Counted from the stretch's first letter, positions 25,912-33,592 are shown. The stretch is DNA of 64,000 nucleotides from Verrucomicrobiia bacterium (GCA_036268055.1 DATAUW010000038.1:1-64000), one strand, 5' to 3'. Program-made: numbers and translations. Notes: generated by a model from the sequence alone, not told the origin.

Positions 25912-27111
25912 TCAGCGTCCGCTGACTTCGAGTTTGGGCGTTCCACCGCGCGGCGTGCGCTTTTTCGCCGGCGCAGCCGCCGGAGGGGTGAAAGCGACTT
26001 TGACCGCGAGATCAGCAGTCGTGCCGTTGGCGCCGTTGCCATTGCCATTGGTTCCGTTCACACCGTTGGTGTGACCGTTCGTGTATGGCTTCGAGGTCAA
26101 CTCAACCGGCCCGCCACCGCGACGCAGCGATTCCGAAGAGGCTTCGAGAATTTGCACCAACTCAAGTCCGCGGCTGCCGCTGGTGAGCGGGGCCGTGCCG
26201 TGGCGAATGCAATCGAGAAAATGCTGGCACTCGATCTTGAGTGGTTCTTCCTGCTTGATGTACGGGACATAAACATCGCCGTAGTGATAAGCGTAATGAA
26301 ATTCGGCAAAGGTGTCGTAATGCGGTGGGCGTTCCACGCGGGCATCAAAGATCTTGATCTTTTCCTGCTGCACCACGTCGTCATAAACGATCATGCGCTT
26401 GCTGCCGACGATGGTCATTTCGCGGACTTTGCGCGGATCGAGCCAACTGCTGTGAATGATCGCGGTCCGCTGGCGCTGGAAGCTCAGGCACATCGTGGTC
26501 ACGTCTTCGACGCCCGGGGTGACGTGCGCGCTGCCGCGGCAATTAATGGTCACGGGTTGTTCGCCCATGATGTATTGGATGATTGAGATGTCGTGCGGCG
26601 CGAGGTCCCAGGCCACATTGATGTCCTTCTGGAAAAGGCCGAGATTCAAACGGCGGGCGGAGATGTAGCGGATTTCGCCGACGTCGCCGCTGTCCACGAT
26701 TTCCTTGATCTTGCGCACGGCGGGCGAATACAGAAACGTGTGGCCGATCATCAGCACGAGACCGTTTTTCCTGGCGATGTCCACCAGTTCTTCACATTCA
26801 GCCACGGACGACGCCATGGGCTTTTCGATGAACGTATGTTTGCCGGCGAGCAGCGCGGCCTTCGCCATCGGAAAATGGAATTTAACCGCGGTGGCGATGA
26901 CGACGGCGTCGAGGCCCGCGCCGTTCAAGGCGTGGCTGAAATCGGCGGTTCCTTCGACTTCAGGATAAAGCGCGCCGAGATGCTTCAAGCGGGCTTCGCT
27001 CAGGTCGCACATTACTTTGAGATTGCAGTCGGCAAGCGAACGGAAATTTCGAATGAGGTTTGGTCCCCAATATCCACAGCCAACTACTCCGACGTTTATT
27101 TGCTTTTTCAT
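25912..27111 (-). CDS. Gfo/Idh/MocA-family oxidoreductase (WlbA-like) with NG-rich tail
   Basis: NAD-dependent sugar-nucleotide oxidoreductase. The Rossmann start is VGVVGCGYWGPNLIRNF, the EKPMASS motif holds the conserved lysine near residue 98, and the body is typical to about residue 340. Beyond that is an unusual tail of about 60 residues, rich in Asn-Gly repeats (NGHTNGVNGTNGNGNGANG) and ending basic. Homologues paired with a WlbB-type acetyltransferase oxidise C3 of UDP-GlcNAcA. The same chemistry is plausible here but not proven. Its ATG is 20 bases after the sugar-transferase stop. Confidence 0.85.
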   Translation of the reverse strand: MKKQINVGVVGCGYWGPNLIRNFRSLADCNLKVMCDLSEARLKHLGALYPEVEGTADFSHALNGAGLDAVVIATAVKFHFPMAKAALLAGKHTFIEKPMASSVAECEELVDIARKNGLVLMIGHTFLYSPAVRKIKEIVDSGDVGEIRYISARRLNLGLFQKDINVAWDLAPHDISIIQYIMGEQPVTINCRGSAHVTPGVEDVTTMCLSFQRQRTAIIHSSWLDPRKVREMTIVGSKRMIVYDDVVQQEKIKIFDARVERPPHYDTFAEFHYAYHYGDVYVPYIKQEEPLKIECQHFLDCIRHGTAPLTSGSRGLELVQILEASSESLRRGGGPVELTSKPYTNGHTNGVNGTNGNGNGANGTTADLAVKVAFTPPAAAPAKKRTPRGGTPKLEVSGR

Positions 27112-27131
27112 GTTGTTCCTAGGTTTGTGAT

Positions 27132-27905
27132 CTAATCCGTATCAATAATGGGTTTGAAAGTTCTCGCGGGCACGGGCCGGGCGGACTTCTGCTCGGCTTG
27201 TTCAGTGTGCGCCGTATTTTCGGCGGCGCGGCGGCGGGCGCGGGTCTCCAACATCTGGACGATCAGCGCGGGGATGGTCTTGAAAATGATTTTGATGTCC
27301 AACCAAAGATTGCTTTTCCGGGAATAATGAATATCCAGCCGCATCATTTCCTCAAAAGTCGTATTGTTCTTGCCGCTGACTTGCCAAAGACCAGTCAAAC
27401 CGGGCAGCACATTGAAACGCTCCTTCTGCCATGCAAGATATTTGTCAAATTCGTATGGCACGCAGGGGCGCGGACCGACCAAGCTCATGTCGCCCATCAA
27501 CACATTGAATATCTGCGGCAATTCATCGAGGCCGGAAGAACGCAGCGGCACGCCAAATGGAATGATGCGCGGATCGCCGTGGGCATCCATCTTCACCATC
27601 GGCGCATTGGAATCCATCAGGCGCGTCAAATGGCCCTGATGCACGGCGGTGTTGTTGCCGACGTGCATCGTGCGGAATTTGAAGCAGCGAAAACGCGAGC
27701 CGCGATGGCCCACGCGTTCCTGGCGGAAGAGCACCGGCCCCGCCGAGACGCAACGGACAAACAGCGCGATGCCCAGCATCACCGGGAACAGCACCGGGAG
27801 AGCCAGCAGAATAAGCGCGATGTCCAGGACACGCTTCCAGCGCGGAATCTCCAGCGTGGAGAACTCAGGCGCTGGATTGGGCTGGCTGTCGTTACCGATT
27901 TCCAT
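27132..27905 (-). CDS. Undecaprenyl-phosphate sugar phosphotransferase (initiating, ExoY/EpsL type)
   Basis: Starts glycan assembly by moving a sugar-1-phosphate from a UDP-sugar to undecaprenyl phosphate at the inner membrane. One membrane segment (VLDIALILLALPVLFPVMLGIALFV) is followed by the bacterial sugar transferase core: GPVLFRQERVGHRGSRFRCF, KFRTM, LRSSGLDELPQIFNVLMGDM, SLVGPRP and LPGLTGLWQVSG. This is the short, single-anchor form without the WcaJ-type N-terminal domain. A basic, Ala-rich tail follows. It heads the biosynthetic part of the operon, which fits an initiating role. Confidence 0.93.
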   Translation of the reverse strand: MEIGNDSQPNPAPEFSTLEIPRWKRVLDIALILLALPVLFPVMLGIALFVRCVSAGPVLFRQERVGHRGSRFRCFKFRTMHVGNNTAVHQGHLTRLMDSNAPMVKMDAHGDPRIIPFGVPLRSSGLDELPQIFNVLMGDMSLVGPRPCVPYEFDKYLAWQKERFNVLPGLTGLWQVSGKNNTTFEEMMRLDIHYSRKSNLWLDIKIIFKTIPALIVQMLETRARRRAAENTAHTEQAEQKSARPVPARTFKPIIDTD

Positions 27906-28069
27906 TTGGGCAATTCTTAAATTTTCAACATCAGTTGGTACGTCCCGTCGCGGTCATTCGTAAGCAATTATTACTCCACCATCACACTATACGAACGACA
28001 GATGGCATTCGGATGCCTTTTAAGTGAACTCGCGGAAACAAGGTTGTAAGTCATAAGTTTGGTTGTGAG

Positions 28070-29158
28070 TTACACTTTGGAGCCGAGTAATTGAAAATCC
28101 GTTTCCTGCATGGCCTCGCTCGTGCGCTTTTGCTGGAAGCTGCATGAAATCAGCGTGCCCCCGGTGGCATTGCGATGCACCTGCAAGCGCCCGCCCGCCA
28201 TGGTGGTGCGGAATTTGATGATGCTGAGGCCGATGCCGAAATTCCGCGCCTCGTCCTCGTCGCTGCCCAGGCCGTTGTCTGTCACGCTCAAATGAATGTT
28301 GTCACCCTCTTGCGAAAGGCGGATCAAAATCTGGCTGGGGTTGGCGTGCTTGATTGCGTTCTGCACGGCTTCTTGCGCTATGCGGTAAAGATGCGTCGCC
28401 ACGGCGTATTCGTGAATGAACACCGCTTCGGAACAATCCGCGCCGCAAACCACGCCGGAACCGTGGCTGACATTGCTGGCAAGTCCGCGCAAAGCAATCG
28501 CGAGTCCGTCGCCCGCCAGATTCACCGGGCACAGGGCGTTGGACAAATTGCGCGCCTGGGTGATGGCGCTATCGAGCAAGGCGGTGATCTTCGCCGCGCG
28601 AACGGCTTCTCCGGGAGATTTGGCGATCAAATCGCGACGCAACAGGTCCGTGGCGAAAGCGATGCTCACGAGTTGCTGGCAGATACCGTCGTGTAAGTCC
28701 TGGCCGAGACGCGAACGCTCGCGGTCGTTGATCTCGATGACTTCTTTTTCGAGCAGGCGATGTTCGGTGATGTCTTCGGCAATGGCCGCGATCCGATAGA
28801 CTTCACCTTTTTCATTGCGGACAGGAAAACCACGGTCACGCACCCAGCGCATCGAACCATCGGGACGGAGGATGCGATATTCCTCGTCGTAGCCGCAATG
28901 CTTCTTGATGCTCAAAGCAACTTCCAGCATGCGGTCGCGGTCTTCGGCGTGAATGGCGTCGAACCACGCGCGGGACGACTGATAAAGAATATCGCAAGAG
29001 CGGCCCCAAATTTCCTCGTAGCCGGGGCTGACGTAAACGATCTGCCCTTCATCGGCGTCGGTGATGCGGAAGACGGCGCCGATGGCCTCGGCCAGTTGAC
29101 GAAAACTTTGTTCGCTGGCGCACGCCTCAGCGCTTCCTTTTTGCGGTGGTATGGACAT
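28070..29158 (-). CDS. PAS-domain sensor histidine kinase (HisKA_3 type)
   Basis: Cytoplasmic two-component kinase of about 362 residues. An N-terminal PAS/PAC unit (GQIVYVSPGYEEIWGRSCDI to YRIAAIAEDITEHR) is followed by the HisKA_3 H-box, RSRLGQDLHDGICQQLVSIA. HATPase_c blocks include HEYAVATHLYRIAQEAVQNA, the N-box IKHANPSQI and the G-box VTDNGLGSDEDEARNFGIGL. No transmembrane segment is visible, so the PAS domain must sense an internal signal. The ATG at 29158 is preceded by GAGAGA; an upstream frame reaches 29221. No response regulator is next to it, so it is an orphan kinase at the head of the polysaccharide operon. Confidence 0.9.
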   Translation of the reverse strand: MSIPPQKGSAEACASEQSFRQLAEAIGAVFRITDADEGQIVYVSPGYEEIWGRSCDILYQSSRAWFDAIHAEDRDRMLEVALSIKKHCGYDEEYRILRPDGSMRWVRDRGFPVRNEKGEVYRIAAIAEDITEHRLLEKEVIEINDRERSRLGQDLHDGICQQLVSIAFATDLLRRDLIAKSPGEAVRAAKITALLDSAITQARNLSNALCPVNLAGDGLAIALRGLASNVSHGSGVVCGADCSEAVFIHEYAVATHLYRIAQEAVQNAIKHANPSQILIRLSQEGDNIHLSVTDNGLGSDEDEARNFGIGLSIIKFRTTMAGGRLQVHRNATGGTLISCSFQQKRTSEAMQETDFQLLGSKV

Positions 29159-29314
29159 GGATGGATCTCTCTTTTGGTTAGCGGACTGGCTGTCTCCAGG
29201 TGAGGCGGCTGAATCCGGCAAGGCTCCGCACTTGTTGGGCGCGGAGGATTTTCCGCAAAACCAACTTTCGCGCTCCCGGGAGGCCGGAAGCTTGAGTTTT
29301 TTCTGGCATTACAA

Positions 29315-30007
29315 CTAGATCCGCAACATGGCTGGTTGCGGCGCGGCCAGCAGTGGCACCAGGCTCGCCATGGTGTTTTTCTCCAGCGCTACAAATCGCC
29401 GGTCCACTTCTACGGCCGTCGGGCGGCCTAAAATATCCAATAACACCTGCACCCGCCGCCCCGCCGGCATCACCCGCAGAACCGAGGCATGCATGCCGGT
29501 AAAGGCGCCTTCGCCGAGGACCACATCCACACCGGGCACAAGCTGTTCTTCCACCGGCATCGGCTCCTCCGCAGTAAAACACGCCCGCAAGTCGGCAATG
29601 ACTTCATCTGACACGGGAGGAATGCGGTCGGCAAAATGCACAATCGAACTCACGCCATTGGTATAACGGATTTCGTCGAGCCGCTCTTGAATCACGCAAT
29701 GGACGAAGACGTAGCAGGGAAAAAGCGGTTCCACCACGCGAACCAGGCCGCGGCGAGTCGAGCGTTCCATCCGCAGTTGCGGATTGAACACTTCTATTCC
29801 CAAGTGTTTGCGCATGTTCGCCGTGGCGATATGCTCGTGCTTGGGCTTGGTTCTGGCACAGTACCAAGCTGGATGATTAGTAATCATTCTCAGATCGGGA
29901 AATAAGCAGCTTTCTTTCCAAAATTTCTCGGCAGCCGGGTTTTGGCGAAGACCGATGTAGTCCTGAGGATGACTTTTGACACGTTTTCGCATGAAAGCAA
30001 GTGACAT
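29315..30007 (-). CDS. NusG-paralogue antiterminator (RfaH/UpxY-like)
   Basis: Specialised NusG-like elongation factor, expected to help RNA polymerase through the long polysaccharide operon that follows on the same strand. The NGN domain is clear: WYCARTKPKHEHIATANMRK, then PLFPCYVFVHCV and GVSSIVHFADRIPPVSDEVI. A C-terminal KOW domain follows (GVDVVLGEGAFTGMHASVLR). The family usually starts just before the WY..Y/R motif, so the ATG at 29887 (MITNHPAWYCAR) may be the true start; the frame given opens at ATG 30007 with about 40 extra residues. Location upstream of the operon is as for UpxY and RfaH. Confidence 0.87.
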   Translation of the reverse strand: MSLAFMRKRVKSHPQDYIGLRQNPAAEKFWKESCLFPDLRMITNHPAWYCARTKPKHEHIATANMRKHLGIEVFNPQLRMERSTRRGLVRVVEPLFPCYVFVHCVIQERLDEIRYTNGVSSIVHFADRIPPVSDEVIADLRACFTAEEPMPVEEQLVPGVDVVLGEGAFTGMHASVLRVMPAGRRVQVLLDILGRPTAVEVDRRFVALEKNTMASLVPLLAAPQPAMLRI

Positions 30008-30443
30008 GTCAAAGATCCACCTTGGGCAGAAAAATCCCCGAAACAGGCGGCTTTTAATAGAAATACAATCGGTCCAGCAATCATGCGGCGGAAGTTATCC
30101 TACAAATCAAATCGGTTGTCTGTCGTGGCCCGCCCTCATTTTTCTGTGGCGTGCCATTGGACAGCTTGTAATGGCAACCGCCACAAACTTTTTTTCTGGC
30201 GTGGCTTAAAAGTATTGCAGAAAGTCGGCGAATGCCTCGTTTAAGGGTATTTTGCTAGCCATCAATGGTTTGGGTTTCCATAATTTGCGACACTGGCCTG
30301 TCTGTTTCTGTCATTTTTAAGACAGTCGTCCCGGAGCCCATTACATTGGCAGAAGAAACCGCCGTAGGGGAATACGCCAAAAGCGTAGAGGGCGGAAATT
30401 GCTTTCCGCCCTCGATCACTATGTATCCACTTTAACCTGAAAA
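30008..30443. other. 436-base non-coding gap between the NusG-like and CTERM genes
   Basis: No convincing reading frame. It should hold the promoter and leader of the NusG-like gene, but no clear -35/-10 or -24/-12 pair was found for it. A perfect hairpin at 30389-30414 is described separately. Confidence 0.5.
30389..30414 (-). terminator. Hairpin downstream of the CTERM gene
   Basis: Perfect 11-bp inverted repeat with a 4-base loop. The left arm is GAGGGCGGAAA and the right arm its exact complement. It starts about 30 bases past the stop codon of the minus-strand CTERM gene, as expected of an intrinsic terminator. The following minus-strand bases (TACGCTTTTGG) are only partly T-rich. Confidence 0.6.
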
Positions 30444-31205
30444 TCAGCTTCGGCGCAGCTTTCGATTGGCCACACCCAAGGCGCCCACTACCAGGCCGAG
30501 CAACCCCAAAGTAGAGGCCGCATCGGGACTCGGCGTGAGGTCCGTCGTGGTGGTGGTCTCATACAACAACCCTTGCGAACCGCCGACCATGCCATTCGGT
30601 TCGACCGGCGCCAGCCATTCCACATTGTTCGGAGTCGGATCGTTGGCCAGATTGCTGAGCAATGACGTCGCGTAGCTCTCCACCGCGAGGCTTTGCATAT
30701 CCGAAGTAGTGATATAAAAACCATTGTTGGCGGCACTGGTAAAGCTGAAGCCACTGCTGATGTTGTTATAAAGCAATTCCCAGATGGCCAGTTGCAGGCC
30801 CGCGGTCGTGACCGCGCCACCCGCCGTGGCCGCATTGCGATCTGCGGCCCAAAGCCGCGCCACATTTTGAATACCGCCGCTGATCCAAGTAGGACTTACG
30901 CCGGTCGGCGAAGAAGCCGTGATCGGCGTCGGGCTATATGTATAGCTATTTTGCAGGAACGCCCCCACGTCGGTGCAATAAGTCAAAAGCGGTGTCGTGA
31001 ACCCCGGAGTCGTCGAAGTCATGACAAATTCCCCAACCAACGCGCCCCCATTATAGTCAGCGGTGTGGATGCCCATAATGACGCCGCCGCCGGTTTCGCC
31101 AGTATAGTTGTACTGCACCACAGCCGCCGCGGAAGAGACTTGGACTGCTGAGGCCAACCCGGCAGCCGCGAGTGCGACCTTGCCGAGTAAAGGAATGTTT
31201 TTCAT
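30444..31205 (-). CDS. Secreted PEP/VPDSG-CTERM-like sorting-signal protein
   Basis: 253-residue secreted protein. The signal peptide KVALAAAGLASAVQVSSA is cleaved near AAA. The middle is Ser/Thr/Gly/Asn-rich, without recognised enzyme motifs. The tail is a sorting signal: SPDAASTLGLLGLVVGALG then ANRKLRRS, i.e. a short P-D motif, one membrane helix and an Arg/Lys cluster. This is the layout of PEP-CTERM and the verrucomicrobial VPDSG-CTERM variants cut by exosortases. CTERM proteins are usually tied to exopolysaccharide loci, as here. No exosortase gene lies within the window. A sigma-54-like promoter precedes it. Confidence 0.83.
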   Translation of the reverse strand: MKNIPLLGKVALAAAGLASAVQVSSAAAVVQYNYTGETGGGVIMGIHTADYNGGALVGEFVMTSTTPGFTTPLLTYCTDVGAFLQNSYTYSPTPITASSPTGVSPTWISGGIQNVARLWAADRNAATAGGAVTTAGLQLAIWELLYNNISSGFSFTSAANNGFYITTSDMQSLAVESYATSLLSNLANDPTPNNVEWLAPVEPNGMVGGSQGLLYETTTTTDLTPSPDAASTLGLLGLVVGALGVANRKLRRS

Positions 31206-31253
31206 AGTTTTTTTACCGATCGCAACATTTACAATGCTGCCGGGTATGATATA

Positions 31254-31268
31254 GCAAAAGGATTGCCA
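31254..31268 (-). promoter_or_regulatory. Sigma-54 (-24/-12)-like promoter of the CTERM gene
   Basis: Reads TGGCAATCCTTTTGC on the minus strand, preceded by C and followed by T. GG and GC are 12 bases apart, as in the YTGGCACG-N4-TTGCW consensus. The predicted transcription start falls near 31242, giving a leader of about 40 bases to the ATG at 31205. PEP-CTERM genes elsewhere are known to be driven by sigma-54 with PrsK/PrsR-type regulators, which supports the reading. Confidence 0.55.
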
Positions 31269-31329
31269 GAAGGTTTCTTATTTTTATTAATTCCTTTCTA
31301 TTAACGATTTATGAATATTCAATTTTAAG

Positions 31330-31356
31330 AAATCCGTAGTGCTGCGGATTTTTTTT
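31330..31356 (+). terminator. Intrinsic terminator on the plus strand with no upstream plus-strand gene
   Basis: Stem AAATCCG/CGGATTT around a short inner stem, followed by eight T residues. It is well formed for the plus strand. The only plus-strand DNA before it is the 120-base leader region of the divergent CTERM gene, so it may end a small RNA or shield the Wza-like gene. Confidence 0.55.
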
Positions 31357-31792
31357 CGTGGAGTTTTATGTAAAACAAACCGACGTTTTTCTGGCGACTC
31401 CAGCTTTTATCCTGTAAATCAATGATTTGTCCGTGAAAACGCGCCTTTTGCCGCACACAAAATGGAGATTTTTCACTTTTATTGAAAAATGCCGGACGAC
31501 TACCGACAACCCTCTCCGTAGCAGTTCGTAGAAAAATTTTCATTATTTTGTAAAGAGTTCCGACAGCGTTCAAAAACCAGGTAGTCTTGCTCTAAATACG
31601 CTTTGTTTGGCGTGTCGGATGCACTCAGATTGACTTGGAAGATTGCTCAACATACATACACAGCTTGCCGAGCAACATCGGAGGCCGAAAAAATCCGTGT
31701 TTCTTCAGTGGTTCAATCCGTGGCGAAAAAATCTCTCCTTTATTGATCCACTCGATGATTCATCGCCCACCCCGAAATAATCTTTACTTTGA
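31357..31792. other. Non-coding region upstream of the Wza-like gene
   Basis: 436 bases, AT-rich for this genome, with no protein-like frame on either strand. It contains a possible -24/-12 element at 31608-31622 on the plus strand. The leader to the Wza-like gene would be long (roughly 180-240 bases). Confidence 0.5.
31608..31622 (+). promoter_or_regulatory. Weaker sigma-54-like promoter upstream of the Wza-like gene
   Basis: TGGCGTGTCGGATGC, followed by A. GG and GC have the required 12-base spacing, but the -12 part is ATGC rather than TTGC. Orientation fits the Wza-like gene, whose start lies some 200 bases downstream. Together with the matching element of the CTERM gene it suggests shared control. 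Confidence 0.35.
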
Positions 31793-31870
31793 GTGCAGAA
31801 TGTTCTTACGCTCGGCCCCATGTTCTCATCCTTTAAAACAAAAAAGGTCTCACACCTCAACTCAAACCAA

Positions 31871-32632
31871 ATGAGTGCTCTACAAAGGAATTCACCAGCG
31901 GCCGCGATTTCTTCCGCCGCGACGGAACAAACCAATTCTGCCGGCCGGTCGGCGATCGCCCGCGGGCTTTTCCTCAAACTCGCCGTGCTCATTGCGGCCC
32001 TTGCCATCGTCACCGGTTGCGAAACACAACATTTGCGCTTTGACGACGCCCAGCTTCAGCAGGAGATGGGGACCAATGAAATGGGCATCAACGGCATGGC
32101 GATGAGTTCCATGTCCAACACCAATGAGCATTCCGAAACCATTCTCCTTCGCGAAGGTGATGTGCTCAAAATCACTTTTCCCACGGCGGCGAACTTGAAT
32201 ACGACCACCACCATCCGCCGCGATGGCAAGATCGCTCTGACGCTCGTTGGCGATGTTCAGGCCGCCAACAAGACGCTCAAGGACCTCAAGCAGGACATCC
32301 TCACGCTCTACAAAGATCAGATAGACACGCATGAAATGACCTTGGAATTAGTTTCCTCGCTTTTCCCCGTGTTCGTGACTGGCGCAGTATTGAGCCCGCA
32401 CAAAGTTATGTCCGACCATCCGATCACCGCGCTTGAAGCGATCATGGAATGCGGTGGATTTGATTACGCCAAGGCCAACTTGAAATCAGTAACGGTGCTG
32501 CGCTGGGAAAAATCCCACTTGCAGGCGTATCACCTGAACTTGAAAAGTGTGATGCGGGGAAACGATGAAAAGCGTTTTTACATGGAGCCCGGCGATATTC
32601 TTTTCATCAAGGAGAAGTTTACCTGGTTCTAA
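31871..32632 (+). CDS. Outer-membrane polysaccharide export lipoprotein (Wza-like, Poly_export domain)
   Basis: Exopolysaccharide export protein. A hydrophobic leader ends in the lipobox VTGC, so it is a lipoprotein; the leader has an unusually long polar N-region of about 30 residues. The Poly_export domain runs from ETILLREGDVLKITFPTAAN to VGDVQAANKTLKDLKQDILT, and one SLBB-like unit follows (VFVTGAVLSPHKVMSDHPIT to AIMECGGFDYAKANLKSV). At about 250 residues it is shorter than E. coli Wza and lacks the C-terminal helix, as in many Gram-negative EPS loci. ATG at 31871 gives the shortest leader; ATG 31820 and GTG 31793 are in frame upstream. It is divergent from the main operon. Confidence 0.85.
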   Translation: MSALQRNSPAAAISSAATEQTNSAGRSAIARGLFLKLAVLIAALAIVTGCETQHLRFDDAQLQQEMGTNEMGINGMAMSSMSNTNEHSETILLREGDVLKITFPTAANLNTTTTIRRDGKIALTLVGDVQAANKTLKDLKQDILTLYKDQIDTHEMTLELVSSLFPVFVTGAVLSPHKVMSDHPITALEAIMECGGFDYAKANLKSVTVLRWEKSHLQAYHLNLKSVMRGNDEKRFYMEPGDILFIKEKFTWF

Positions 32633-32739
32633 GTCCGCACTGGACTCGACCCTTGCTTGCGCAAGCGGTGTTGGGCGGACTGGAGAAGCAACACCTTTTC
32701 TGACCACTGCACCGCACGCCCTTCAACGGGCGTTACAAC

Positions 32740-32916
32740 TTAGTAGGCGGAGCGCCAATCACTCGACTTGCTGACGGGCTCGGCGCCCAGATGAAAACCG
32801 TTCTCGTCCTGGTAACCCACAGGCACTTGCTTATCCATGGCGGCGCGCACCTTGGCGAGGATGCCGGCGAACAACATTGTGACCACGATAGCGTAGAATG
32901 AATTCTTATTTGTCAT
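32740..32916 (-). CDS. Small membrane protein, function unknown
   Basis: About 58 residues: MTNKNSFYAIVVTMLFAGIL forms one hydrophobic segment, followed by a polar tail containing VGYQDENGFHLGAEPVS. No family recognised. Charge and hydrophobicity look protein-like, and ATG at 32916 gives a typical short membrane leader; an upstream ATG at 32946 is in frame. It is convergent with the Wza-like gene, ending 108 bases after it. Confidence 0.45.
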   Translation of the reverse strand: MTNKNSFYAIVVTMLFAGILAKVRAAMDKQVPVGYQDENGFHLGAEPVSKSSDWRSAY

Positions 32917-33257
32917 ACGCTTTATTGAAAGCATCGTAAGTGCCAAGGCAGAAATCGACTATTTTTGGCGCATTTTGATGATATTTCACCCGAACTGTCC
33001 TGTTTTCCACCTAAAACTGTCTACTGTCCTGTGTCTTGTGTCTCAGAAGAAGACACTTCACGCGTCAAAATGCCCCATCAAATCTCCTTCTGTTCCCTGG
33101 CAAATATCTGCCTCACTTAAGATTGTTGATATATAAACAATCTGGTGGCGGAGGCGGTTTGATCTGCATTCCTCACTCAGGAAAAAATAATCTTCCCGTT
33201 ATAGATTGAGCGACCGGATTAACGCGATTCTTCTAGCCCGAAAATTCTCAGGTTTAA

Positions 33258-33277
33258 AATTCTTATCTATAAGAATT
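33258..33277. promoter_or_regulatory. Perfect palindrome, operator-like
   Basis: AATTCTTATCTATAAGAATT: nine bases mirrored around a CT spacer. Size and symmetry suit a dimeric repressor site; the regulator is unknown. Confidence 0.35.
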
Positions 33278-33413
33278 GCGAAACAGTAGCTTAACGAAAC
33301 CGGAATGAATTAATTCTAGACAATGTCTTGTTTGTCTGTCCTGCTCCGCGTCAACCTATCTGAAATTGCCGCCGTTTTCTTTCCAAAACCCGTCCGTAAT
33401 CTCAGCGCGCTTT

Positions 33414-33431
33414 CATTGATTTTAATCAATG
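33414..33431. promoter_or_regulatory. Second palindrome, operator-like
   Basis: CATTGATTTTAATCAATG: eight bases mirrored around TT. It lies about 140 bases from the first palindrome and has a different sequence. Confidence 0.3.
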
Positions 33432-33527
33432 TTTGCAATGGTTTAATCCACCACTGCTGATTCATCAAATCCGCCCCTGTCTGCCCTTTATCGGCTTGGC
33501 GAGGCAAATGCTTTAATGGGTTTAGGC

Positions 33528-33549
33528 AAGTTACTTCGGTAACTTTTTT
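33528..33549 (+). terminator. Intrinsic terminator with TTCG tetraloop
   Basis: Stem AAGTTAC/GTAACTT closed by TTCG and followed by a T run. Strong plus-strand terminator placed before the FN3-like gene and about 900 bases after the last plus-strand coding region, implying an unannotated plus-strand transcript upstream. Confidence 0.65.
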
Positions 33550-33592
33550 AGTTAGGTTTTAATTTTTAGTTTTTAGAAAAGATCAATTATTC

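Larger units (their letters stand above)
32947..33592. other. 646-base non-coding region with palindromes
   Basis: AT-rich, no protein-like frame. It holds an inverted repeat at 33120-33143 (AGATTGTT/AACAATCT), a perfect 9+2+9 palindrome at 33258-33277, an 8+2+8 palindrome at 33414-33431 and a plus-strand terminator at 33528-33549. Candidate site for a regulatory RNA or for operator clusters controlling the FN3-like gene that follows. Confidence 0.5.

Noticed and set aside
33120-33549. Cyclic-di-GMP (GEMM) riboswitch before the FN3-like gene
   Set aside because: The conserved GEMM core and tetraloop receptor strings are not present; only unspecific palindromes are seen.
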